Shown one piece after another: positions 11,250-21,239 of a stretch of DNA of 64,000 nucleotides. Origin of the DNA: Sarcomyxa edulis (taxonomy: Eukaryota > Basidiomycota > Agaricomycetes > Agaricales > Mycenaceae). A model generated the notes under the pieces. That model made no database searches. It was not told the origin of the DNA and saw nothing but the letters and a program-made list of their open reading frames with translations. The stretch lies in assembly GCA_009761415.1 (NCBI GenBank), contig QUOL01000003.1, positions 868,001-932,000 on the forward strand, in the 5' to 3' direction. Each line of letters opens with the position of its first letter. Within the stretch, counting starts at the first letter, position 1. The position numbers and the translations under genes are program-made.

Positions 11250-13215
11250 CTAGAAAAAACCACGCACCGTAATACCCACCAACCTCTCCTCCTCCATCAA
11301 CACCCCATCATACCTATAATCCCGCCTTTCCGTTGTACACATGACATACGGTAACTCTGAATGTACAGGTTCTTCGAAGTCTCCGTCTTCTAGTTCGCTT
11401 TCGCCTGTTATGAGTATACGACGCGCGTTTGCGTTTTCAAGGTCTAGATGGGCATGACCCGCGTCGTTTGACTCTTCTGGAAAGGAACCCGGAAGGGAAT
11501 ATGAAGGGGAATGGGGCTGGGGAGGGGAATGGGAACGGAGCCAAAACCGGCTAACGCTATACGGATTAAAATCACACACAACAAACGCCGACGGTCTCTG
11601 AACTGGAACGTCTTCATCCGCATCTCTCATATACACGAACCGTTGTCCGTCAGAAGCTGTTATCCATTGTGGCATGGGGACTTGGTCGCCTCCGAACCAC
11701 CGGGTGATGCGGGGCCCCCAGGATTCGTAGGGCGTGATGGGGATGTCTCTGGGTGTGGTTGATGTGGGAGTGGTCAGAGTAGTGGGGGTAGTGAGAGATG
11801 GAGGGGAGTGGGCGAGTTTCAGTAAGGCACTGCGATGGACGACAAACGACGCAGAGCTCATCACGACCGGATCAAGTGTTAAGATGGAGAGACTGAATAT
11901 AGCTATGGCGTCCGCGGGGGAGTTGTAAAACGGTAACGCTAGGTTTTTCGGAGGTGATGCGGTTGGGTTGGGTTCGGATCGACAACTGATGTTGCGGATG
12001 CATTTGCCTGTGTTGAGTGTGGGTAGGCGGAGGCGGAGGGTTGGGAAGTTGAGTCGCGATGGGTGGGTCATGTTGATGTTGGGGATGCGCCATATATCGA
12101 GACTTTCTTCGTATATATTGGGTAAGAGGAGGACGTCGGGGGATAGGAAGATGATGCCGGTGTACATTCCTTCCGTCGATTCGCGGTCCTGGATGACAAA
12201 TAAGATGCAAATGAGTGAGTGGTGACGCAAGGAGTTGAATTTGGTTGGGGAGTACTAACGAGGATCAACGTTCCGTCCATCCAATTGAAAAAGTAAAACC
12301 TGTCAGTCGAATCATTGCCATTCGGGCAAGACGTGATCAACGCCATAAATTTTCCTACGATTTCTATTGAGATGGAAGGTTTTTGCGTTTCTGTGGTTGT
12401 CGTGTTGACGAACAACTTGGGTGTTTTGGCGAGGGGGTGCGGAGTACCGGTTGAGAGCTGGAGGAAGACGACTTCTGTAACGGCTGTACTTGGGTCGATT
12501 GATCGCGTCGTGCTGGAATCATTGAAAGAAAGTGTGTGTGAGGATGTGGTTCAGGGTATATAAAGGTCAAATCGTGTCCAAGATGGACAGACAGAATGAG
12601 AGTCAGGTGAGAGAGAAGTTCGACGACGGTGTGGCCAAAGGTGGAATATGTGTTTCAACGGTAAGCTCAATAGTATGATAGGACGTACGATGTAACAACA
12701 GCAATTAGATCATGTTCTCTAACAGCCAACCCGATATCAATGATTCTCGCTCCGACGTCAATAATATTCCATTGCGGTTCTTCTTGAGGCGAAGATGGGA
12801 GTTGAAGCCAATGAATAGCTGTCGTATACCGACGCCAATATCTCGAGCCTTCTCCGAGCACGTAAATACCTGCACTGAGGTCGTAAATCCCAGACGTCAG
12901 ATGTTGAACGTCGATCGTCTTTGTGAACGCGATCTTGAGATTCGACCAAGCATCTTCGTGTTTCTGTAATCGGTCGAGTCGTTCTGCGACGTTCCGAGTC
13001 GAGGTGGGGTTGTCTTCTACGCCGTATGTTTGCATGTAGATGATGTATTGGAGGAGGACAGATGAGTCGATGATCTGGTGGAACAGTCGACTGGTGGAGC
13101 GGGTCGCGATGAGGCCATGGAGATGTAGGAAAGAGAGGATTCTGAGGATGAGTTCGACGGGGAGTTCCTGGAAAGGACTTGACATGTTTGGGTCCTTGAG
13201 ACTGTTCATGGACAT
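11250..13215 (-). CDS. F-box protein (Agaricomycete type, long)
   Basis: This is a predicted SCF ubiquitin-ligase adaptor of 572 residues. The F-box lies at about residues 17-50 (LPVELILRILSFL followed by RSTSRLFHQIIDSS). It continues with the arrangement common in mushroom F-box proteins: LLQYIIYMQ, then a Leu/Arg block around RLDRLQKHEDAW, then beta-rich segments with LQLSTGTPHPLA and WFGGDQVPMPQW. Exons are 12689-13215, 12260-12512 and 11250-12188 (1719 nt, in phase). The first intron is long for this locus (176 nt) and its 3' site was picked on frame alone, so an extra small exon inside it is possible. The second donor is GTTAGT. The ATG at 13215 was chosen; ATG codons a little downstream would also leave the F-box intact. 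Confidence 0.75.
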
Positions 13216-13447
13216 GGACACAGAGGCGGGAAGATAAAACTTGGAAGAGTCGACGGATGAATATTGTCTCCACTTTTTGGCTCTGCTTGGCTACAGCCTC
13301 CGAGGCCAAAAAAGGGATTCCCAGCCTCTGGCAAGCTCTACGGTCTACCGCCGAGTCCAAATCTCTCCACAGTTAGTAAGTAGCCCAGCGTTGGCCCAGC
13401 GAATACTGGAAATGCGCTGGACATACATTCTTTGCACTGAATCATCA

Positions 13448-14082
13448 TCAGACCCCACTAGCCATGGCAGACCCACCGGATCTCCTTAGACTCAAATAAA
13501 CGCTATTGCACCACTCCCCATCCTCCATCTGAAATGTACCCTTCGCCTCTCCAGTCACTCGAAATCCATACTTCTTCAGCAGTCTCAACGAAGCATCATT
13601 TATAGGGTCCACATCCGCTGTAATTTCTTCCAAGCCTTCGACCGCTTTCCACAAGTAGTCTAAAACTGCATCTAGCGCCTCACTTGCGATTCCTTGTCGT
13701 TGGTGTGACGGGTCAATCATGATTCCAATCTCACCAGACGGTAAAGATAGGTTCCATATCCCTATTTTCCCGATGGCTCTCTGTTCTGTTTGCCCCAGAT
13801 CGCCGTCGGTGCGGAGTGTGATCACGAAATCCGACTTCCCGTTGCAGGAGCTTTTGATCATCCGTTCCATCCAGCCTCGGGACTGCTCGATGTGAGTGTG
13901 TGGAAGTCTCCCCCTGTATCAAAGAATGTTCCTATCATCATCCTCAATATTTCCAGATGGTGAAGATGGTCAACGAACATGTATTTCATGAAAAGTTCAT
14001 CGGTGTACAACCGATGAAAGTCGTCGACATCGCTCCAACGAGCTTCGCGGAGAACAAGACGAGGTGTCGTGATTTTCTGCAT
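13448..14082 (-). CDS. GNAT-family N-acetyltransferase (RimJ/RimL-like)
   Basis: This 189-residue acetyl-CoA-dependent acyltransferase has two exons (13979-14082 and 13448-13913). It begins with the typical TPRLVLREARWSDVDDF strand and continues with IGIWNL and the acetyl-CoA binding turn, here HQRQGIASEALDAVLDY (Q/RxxGxA motif). It ends with ASLRLLKKYGFRVTGE, characteristic of the RimJ/Acetyltransf_3 group. The intron uses donor GTTCGT and acceptor ATACAG and restores KYMGRLP. Likely targets are protein N-termini or small amines; the sequence does not tell which. It is separated from the hydrolase gene downstream by about 410 bases. Confidence 0.85.
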
Positions 14083-14491
14083 AACTTCCTGTATACAGCA
14101 GAGGGACACATCAAATTGCAGTGCAGGTTGCATCGTGTTCTCCGCAATGCAATAGGCGCCAACAGCATGATGTTCAGATCACCGTTTTCGGTCATACAGC
14201 TACTAATTCTATAGCGCCTATAGGACTTGACACAATCGATATACTGCTATACTTGTTTGCTCGAATCCCGTTCCCGTAGTTTCAGAATTTATCCCATACA
14301 GCAGAATGTGTTAACCTCGCGAATAACATGACTACCACGCCTGTCATCAGAATAACAGCTCACGCTAGCTTGCGCACGTATAGTCCACTGATCTCTGCGC
14401 CTAGAGTCAATACAGATTGCCACCATTTGTTGATTGTACATTTTGTTATAGACCAGAATCCCTCGGCACATCCATCGCTCTGCTACGACTA
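14083..14491. other. Intergenic, nothing coding recognised
   Basis: This is the promoter of the GNAT gene and the 3' flank of the hydrolase gene. Short open frames here lack family features. Confidence 0.35.
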
Positions 14492-15707
14492 CTACTCAGC
14501 TTTCACCACTCCCTCAATAAACGCGTACATCCTCTCCATCTGATATTGCGGCTCCCTATCAAAAAGATGATTCAATCCGTCCAACTCCTCATAATCGACA
14601 GAAAATCTCTTCTCCCTTAGGACATCGACGACATCAGTGGATTGCTTGATGGGAACTTTGTCATCAACAGTGCCGTGCACGATATACGTAGGAGGGACCG
14701 TGAAGCCCCCTGATTTAAGAGCGGCTGCGACGCTGAATGCGCTAGCAGGGATATTGGTCCCTCTCAATAACAAGTCTTCCAGGATACTCCTACACATTAT
14801 GATGAAGATTTAAACACATTTCCTCCGTCAGATAAATTGGGGAACACTCACTCTTGCACCATATACGTATAAAAAATACTCCGCTTGCTATCAGAAGCCG
14901 AAAACCCCACCTTCTCCCCGTTAGGATCCAAGAACGGCTCGACCTCTGACCGATCGATGATACGGTCCATGTACGACACGGGATGTTGCGGGGTCGACCA
15001 GAATGGATCGAGGAGATCGGTTATAGGGTAAATCGCAGCGATTCCCGAGACGGCAGGAGGGGGCTCAATGCCACATGCTTTATACCCTATCCCGGTCCCC
15101 GAGAGTAGGGAGAGCCACCCGCCTGCTGAGCTTCCGCTTACGATGATCTTGGACGTATCGATACGTCCGTTGGTGGTAGTGGAGAAGGCTGGGGATTTGA
15201 TGTATTCGATGGCGGATTTGCAGTCGGAGAGGATGTCGGGGATGCGTGTTTGAGGGGCGAGGCGGTAGTCGGCGGAGATGAGGCAGAGGTTGTGGGTGCG
15301 GGGTGCGGCTAGGTGGTGTGGTGCTACGGCTGAGTTTGGGCGTCATGGTGAGATGGGGATTATGGATGATGAGATGGAGATGGATGTGTGTGCATACCCT
15401 TTCGAGTGCCCTGGGCAGATTGAGATACATTACATCAATAATGGGACTGTCGCGGTGTGGAGCTGATAGTCAATGCACACCTGTATCAATCCCCCACCTT
15501 TACAAGGAATAATTCAATAATATCAGCTATCCAGATTCTACCCAGACAAGCAATAAGAAGTGTATCACCATGCCACCACAACAGCACAGGCGCCGGTTTT
15601 GCTGTACTAGCGCTCTCAGGGATGTATACGTCCATCCATAGGTCGATGCCATCGACATGGCGATATACGATTTCGATGGGGGTGGGGGTGGGAGGTGGGG
15701 TAGCCAT
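14492..15707 (-). CDS. Alpha/beta hydrolase fold-3 esterase-like
   Basis: This serine hydrolase of the hormone-sensitive-lipase-like (alpha/beta hydrolase fold-3) family has 314 residues. The oxyanion-hole motif HGGG follows VLLWW at about residues 46-49. The nucleophile elbow is GSSAGG near residue 120, the acid residue lies in GTVDDKVP, and the catalytic His is in GLNHLFD. Exons are 15569-15707, 15481-15497, 15398-15410, 14852-15329 and 14492-14789 (945 nt). Exons 2 and 3 are only 17 and 13 nt and together encode GGLIQGTRK, directly after the HG of the oxyanion hole. No signal peptide is visible, so it is probably cytosolic. The substrate is unknown; esters of short acids or xenobiotics are usual for the family. 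Confidence 0.87.
15398..15410 (-). other. 13-nt micro-exon of the hydrolase gene
   Basis: GGCACTCGAAAGG lies between CCCAG and GTATGC on the minus strand and encodes GTRK plus one base. With the 17-nt exon it links the HGGG motif to the next long exon in frame. Confidence 0.72.
15481..15497 (-). other. 17-nt micro-exon of the hydrolase gene
   Basis: It is flanked by AAAG upstream and GTGTGC downstream on the minus strand. It supplies the last Gly residues of HGGG plus LIQ, and phase is kept on both sides. Confidence 0.75.
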
Positions 15708-16507
15708 TGGATTTGGATAGGGTCATCGGATTCTGTGAGACTGTGATCAGTATATATATCTAGATAGAGGAGGGTGCTTTGTAAGGACTCACAGATATGG
15801 GATAAGAATAAGAATAAGATAGACCACGAGTGGCATGCAGTGTGGGGAAGCCGGCGGGAGCTTGAGGATAGCCGATCGTAATTTTAAATGCACGTCGAAG
15901 GTGAAACTTATAGGGCCAACCAAGGGTTGGTACTTATGCTGGCGCGCAGTGAGGATTCAATATCCAGTCTACAGGGAACAACTCGAAATTCTGAAGAATG
16001 TGACTCTGAGACGTACATGGTACCTGGGCGTCGACGTCCGATTTCGATCGATGTGATATCGATGTTGTGACTGCGACAACTTGAACTCGACTATCCCCAG
16101 GGACCCGACCACATCAAAAGTAACAGTCCTTGGCTGGTATGTTCGTCTCCAAACGACAGCCCGACATATCTGGCCGAGTCTGGGAGGATTGCCCAATGTT
16201 GCTAGGGGCTATTTGGAGTGATTTGTACACGGTTGAACGGAGGCAAATGACCCCACACGGCGCGCCTCGAGGCAGAATCAAAACCAGTTCTAACGCCTCT
16301 GTTCATCTTATACTTTCTTGAACCTGCTTTTCAAACATTATCATATCTACCCTACTGTCAAATACCGATTAATCCTCCCATAGCGATACACAACCCGAAT
16401 TTTCTCACCGAGTCGACTTACAGTTCTTGGCCTGCTTTTCAACCTACTCACCTTTTGTCGCCACGAAATCAACTTCCTTGCTCCCCCGCAGCTATTATCT
16501 TTCGGAG
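15708..16507. other. Divergent intergenic region, 800 bases
   Basis: This contains the promoters of the hydrolase gene (-) and the 993-residue protein gene (+). The part nearest the plus-strand start is pyrimidine-rich, as in fungal promoters. Short open frames on both strands show no family features. I see no repeat or RNA gene. Confidence 0.4.
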
Positions 16508-19500
16508 ATGACTGAGCTTGAGTCCGAGACGGGTCTGAAACCAATATTGATGCGCTCGAGTACCCCTGGTGCGTAGCTATTGCTCGTATAGTATATGCAT
16601 TTTCAAACTGACCTTGAACTTGGATCTTGGAAACTGAACAGCTCCGAACGAGAAAGGTAAGAGTATACGCCCACACCTACTACTTCAACCAGAATACAAT
16701 CCTGAGCACACATACATAGTCCTGAAATACCTCGAGGGTATGGCTAGCTCAAATGCTAGATCTGAACATGGAAATGTGCGTAATGACATAACACTGCTTG
16801 AGTATAACTTCGCAGCTCAAAAGACGTATTTATGTTCGTTTAAGGGAGACGCCGAGGAAGAGGATCTTGGTAGATCTCAGGTCAGTTATAATAGTCGTTT
16901 AGGTCAACATCAGCAAGAAGAGGATGGAGAGGACGCGCAATCTAATGAGCAACAAGGTGAAAGATCGGAGAATGGTACTATTCTTCCAGTGGTATGTCTC
17001 TCTATCTGTACATCATCTACATTCTGGATCTGAGAGCTCCTTCAGCGAGAGCCAGGTCCTAACGATCCACCTGGTCCTCGTTACGAGTCGTATGATTCTG
17101 GACCATCCTTCGGTAATTTTGGTCCGCTACCTGGAGAGGGAAATCCTCTTTTCGCTTCTGGGAATACCTGGCAGGTCCGTCCGGCAGATGTTCCCCTCCC
17201 CTCAGAACCTGTCTCTGATATATTCACAGCCTGCTTGGGTCAACCAGGGCCCCAATAATACAAAGGCTGTCCCTTGGGATATAAATACAGCAACGGGCGG
17301 CTTGACGCCAGGGAACCCCATTCGCGTTCCACTCCCTGATTCTGTAGCTTCTCCTCGAGCGACTACTGTGGGTATTGAAGTTGAAAGTCCTTCCTCCAAA
17401 GCCAAATCCAGAGGCTTTCATTCGCAGGCACCGTCTAAGAAGGCGACATCTGTGGTGTCCAATCCGGCTGCAAGGATGGAGGTAAGTAGACCTCGATTCA
17501 ATTTTTTACGCAATTTAGTTCTGATAGATGTGTCGTTCAAGTCTCAGAAAGCCCCCTCGCGTGCTCAGAGTAGGGCACAGACACAGAGGGACGACACTCC
17601 CTTATCGCCACGTTCTGGCAAATCTCGAGCGACAGGCAAGCGCGGCACGGAGGCAGGCACTGTATACCCTCCTCTGCCCGCAAGCGCCATGGGAGGAGAC
17701 GACAATTACAGCGCCATAGATAGCCCGAGCTCGCCAAAGTCAAAGGTATACTCCCATAGCAAAGCGCCTTCAATCTCACCCTCCGATTCGCCATCCCAAA
17801 CCAAGGTCCAAAAATCGACGGTCAAGAGTCCCTCAAGAGCAGGATCCAAATTGCCTAGTCCTCCTGAATCTCCGGGACATCGATCTCCACCTCTTCCTTC
17901 CGCCATGTCGGGATTGAACTCACACCAGAGTCGACCGTTCTCACCGTACAGACATGCTGCGACAAATGAGGACCTCCTCCATGCTGCAGTACGCGGACGT
18001 GCAATGGCTCTTACAGAAGAGAACGAGAAGGAGCCTTCCGTGGTTCCTTCACGAGTTTCGAAGGCCCCTTCGAAGGTCGCTTCCCAGATTTCCAGAGCCC
18101 CTTCCAACGCACCCTCGAATGGAAATGGAAAAGCGACATCTATTGCGTCCACCGCTCGACAAGCACGGGGGGATGACGTCGACCGAAGGAGCGCTACCCC
18201 GACACCCTCACGGCCCCATTCGCCTAATTCTCTGAACGCGGAAGAAGAACAGATTATCGCGGATACATTGGCCAAAACGCCGCGGACGTCGTATTACGCT
18301 GCTTCTGTCTTGGAACCCGAGGTCAAGAATTCGCATTTCCATGATATGGATCTTTGTCTTCTTTTGCAGCAGGAGAATGACCCGAATGTGCATGAGGTCG
18401 TTAAGAGGGCGGTGAGGAAGGCGGTGAGGCAGAGAGTGAAGAGGTTGGGTATGAAGTATGACCATGAGGTATGTTCATTGATGGTGTCTAGGTGATCTGG
18501 ATGCTGATTTGTGTCGTGTGACTAGTCGATTAAACAGTACAGGAAATCGTTTCATGACCATGATCCTAGCATTCATCTTCATCCTCCGGAGGTGAGTTTC
18601 TTGGGGGTTCTCGTCGCATCGCGTTATGAGCTGACGCGAGATCATATCCAAACCGCTAGGAACCTCCTGAATGGGCCAAGGACATCCTACAAAACATGGT
18701 CATCATGAACCAACGGATCGAAGGTCTTGGCCCTAAGCTAGAAGATCTGAAGGCGTCGCGTTCTTTCGGTGGTGCCAGTGGCCACGGTGGCTCCAGATAT
18801 TATGAAGGAGATGAATTCAGCCGCACCCCACAAACTCAGACCGTCAACATCCATACCCAACCGACCGGTACCTTGGCAGATTCTATGTACAAGCCAGCGG
18901 ACACGGAGCTTTTGGTCGAGGGCGAAGGTTCGATACGCCATCATCCCGACGATAATACCTACCATGGTAGAGACGACGACGAGGCTCCTCGACGCAGATT
19001 CGACACGGACGGCGGGGAGACGCATACGCCACGTGCGCGTAGCGAATATACTGACCGGGACGACTCTCCGGGACAGCAGTACCTAGAAGAAGAGCTGTAT
19101 AAATTGCGTCAGAAACCTCAGGGCAGTCAATCTGTACGATCGCATCGGACCTGGGAAGTTGGCAGAGAGGATGACGAAGAGGAGTACGATGAAGACCCTG
19201 AAGATCGCCTTCCAGGAGCTTCCGGCCTCCCCACGATTCCTGACACGGAACACGACCATCCTCTTCCTGAGATACCTCAAGACGGTCCACGGGATGTGGT
19301 TGCGACGCCTCAGCCGTACAATCCAGATTTCAGCATCGAGTTCCAACATCTTCCTCCTTGGCAGCGGATCCAATCTAGGCTGTTGAGTTGGGCGATCATT
19401 TGGCCGCTTAGCCAGTTTGATGCTGCGTTGAATAGTACCACTCGAGGCCATCAGGTTGATGAAGTCGCGCTGACTATCTGGTCCACGCAAACCTATAAAC

Positions 19501-20217
19501 GCTATGTACGCACCAGGTTGACTGATACGCCACAAGGGCGTGTCGATCGTCTTTTCGTGCCTCCCAATATGGCAGATGCTATCAGTAATGCAGTCTTCAA
19601 TGGCAGGCATGGTGAGGCTTGTGGTATGCTTCGTAACCTGTGGAGTCCGTTCGGCCTGGAAGGGATGCCGCGTCTTCTCGTCGTTTTGATGAAACATCGT
19701 TCGGACGAAAACCATTGGGTCGTTCATAGGTCCGTACATTTTGTGACTAAGTCTGGTCATGGATTTAAGTATTTGGATGAAACTTTAGGTTCTCCTTACC
19801 TGATGGTGCTCTGACAACATACGACACTCATCCAGAGCGTCGTCTGCCGGACGGTCGTGTAAATCCTATCTCTATCTCTTGATTTGATGGGTTGACTGAC
19901 TAATCGTTTCTTCTCAGCCTCTTGGCTGGTGGTTCGCCATTCGTGTTGCTTGGCCGAACGCGATTTACCCAGATCCCGACCATCTTATGCAGAAGATGGT
20001 CCGGATGCATCGCCCGATGCAGTTGCCTATTGACAATGCTGTCGCCGCCGCCGGAATCTGGCGCAATATCCTCATGGGCTCTACTGCAGAGAGGAGTCTG
20101 GATCTCGAACGCCTTCGAGACTTGATCAATACTGAAGTCAAGAATCTGCGACAGAGGAAGCTCACCGGAAAGCTTTCCATAGGGACGCCGAGGCCGGCAT
20201 GGCAGGACATGAACTGA
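16508..20217 (+). CDS. Large fungal protein of unknown function with folded C-terminal domain
   Basis: The 993-residue protein is rebuilt from 11 exons: 16508-16568, 16642-16656, 16720-16737, 16918-16991, 17046-17174, 17230-17481, 17542-18468, 18526-18591, 18660-19729, 19789-19858 and 19918-20217. Residues 1-150 are Gly/Pro-rich (SFGNFGPLPGEGNPLFA, TATGGLTPGN). The middle is Ser/Pro/Lys low complexity with repeated KAPS/RAPS units. The last 300 residues look folded: PPWQRIQSRLLSWAIIWP, VALTIWSTQTYKRYVR, LFVPPNMADAISNAVFNG and GIWRNILMG. I believe this C-terminal block recurs in Agaricomycetes but know no function. Exons 2 and 3 are 15 and 18 nt. The 3' site of exon 4 is ambiguous (AAGAAG gives in-frame alternatives), so the N-terminal model is the weakest part. 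Confidence 0.7.
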
Positions 20218-20691
20218 TCTGGCCTCGCTGTGGTGTAGATATGATGTAGTGGATGGTTATTTTTCTGGTTATCTTATCATTTTGTCGTTTGTTTATCTTT
20301 GGACTCGCGCGATACCTACTTACTTCGACTTACTTACTGACCAAGAGTTCTAGAGACGGTATTAGCATTCGACCAATTGAAAAAGTTGGTGTAATGACTG
20401 CGAGTACATATCTATATGGCATCCTAGAACTACTTATGATTCCGTACGATCCTTTTGATTGAAACTTGTAACTAGCTTGTACTGTTTCGATGCTCGGGAA
20501 TATACCAGTTTGCGTATTCTCTGGGGTAATTGCCCAACATGGCAAAGTCATTGTGTCCTGCGATAGGAGTATTCTGGTAGTGGAGTCACCCATTCCGGGG
20601 TATATGGTGATTCCAGTCTAGCAAGAGCTACAGTCAGTACACGGAGATGAGGCCAGGAGAGCTTGAATATGTACCACCAGATAAAGTCAGT
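20218..20691. other. Convergent 3' region
   Basis: This lies between two stop codons. It is T-rich near 20250-20350, consistent with 3' untranslated sequence. No RNA gene was recognised. Confidence 0.35.
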
Positions 20692-20999
20692 CTATAAACC
20701 GCGTAGACTATCGACAAGACTATGTACAGATACGTCTGGAGAGCGTAATGGATCCATAGATCGCTCAGGTGTACTTGTTATCTAGAAGGAAGTGGTCAGT
20801 CTCCATTACAATGATATAAGGTCCAGCGTGCGCGTACCGTATACAGTGACTGTATTTGACTGTCTAGTTCCGCTCTGATGTCAGCATTTTTAAATTTGTT
20901 AGACGCCTTGAGTTTCCTGTTAGTCTTTATGGCCTTTTTCGCAGCAGCGTGCTTAGAGGTTCCCGAGGACTTGGGCCGTTTCTGCAGCTGGCCTGCCAT
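20692..20999 (-). CDS. Small Lys-rich protein of unknown function
   Basis: Two exons (20838-20999, 20692-20781) joined by a 56-nt intron give 83 residues. The first half is strongly basic (KRPKSSGTSKHAAAKKAIK, then NRKLKASNKFKNADIR) and probably helical. The second half is short and neutral, with LRSPDVSVHSLVDSLRGL. This composition fits a small nuclear or nucleolar protein, but I recognise no family. The gene is divergent with YSH1 and shares its 240-base promoter, which supports it being real. A different choice of 3' splice site would read a hydrophobic frame, but no phase-compatible donor supports that. Confidence 0.55.
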
Positions 21000-21239
21000 G
21001 ATGAAGAAAATGTGGCACCGTCAAAGTTTTGGAAATTACCGATCGGGAAGTTTCTCGTGAGTGTGACAGTGTGACGCCGCCTGAAAGTTCGAAACTCTGT
21101 CGAAACTTTCTTGCACTGAGCTCCGAGTCCGTGACCTTTCCTCTGGCAACCGTTCTTGTCTCATGCAGAGGCCCAATCTATCGCTGGATACTCTGATATA
21201 ACTTTAAATATCATCTACCCCCATCTTTACTCGCATACC
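21000..21239. promoter_or_regulatory. Bidirectional promoter of the small Lys-rich gene and YSH1
   Basis: Only 240 bases separate the two start codons. The stretch 21083-21110 is an imperfect inverted repeat beginning GAAAGTTCGAAAC and ending GTCGAAACTTTC. Its GAA and TTC triplets resemble half-sites of a heat-shock element but lack the full regular spacing. A factor cannot be assigned. Confidence 0.3.

Noticed and set aside
17706..18275. 189-codon minus-strand frame
   Set aside because: Antisense to the Ser/Pro-repeat exon of the 993-residue protein; composition artefact.
19083..19760. 225-codon minus-strand frame
   Set aside because: Antisense to the folded C-terminal exon of the same gene, which splices in phase on the plus strand.
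20640..20780. Alternative hydrophobic C-terminus for the small Lys-rich protein
   Set aside because: The hydrophobic frame needs a donor of a phase that does not exist in exon 1; the neutral frame splices cleanly at phase 0.
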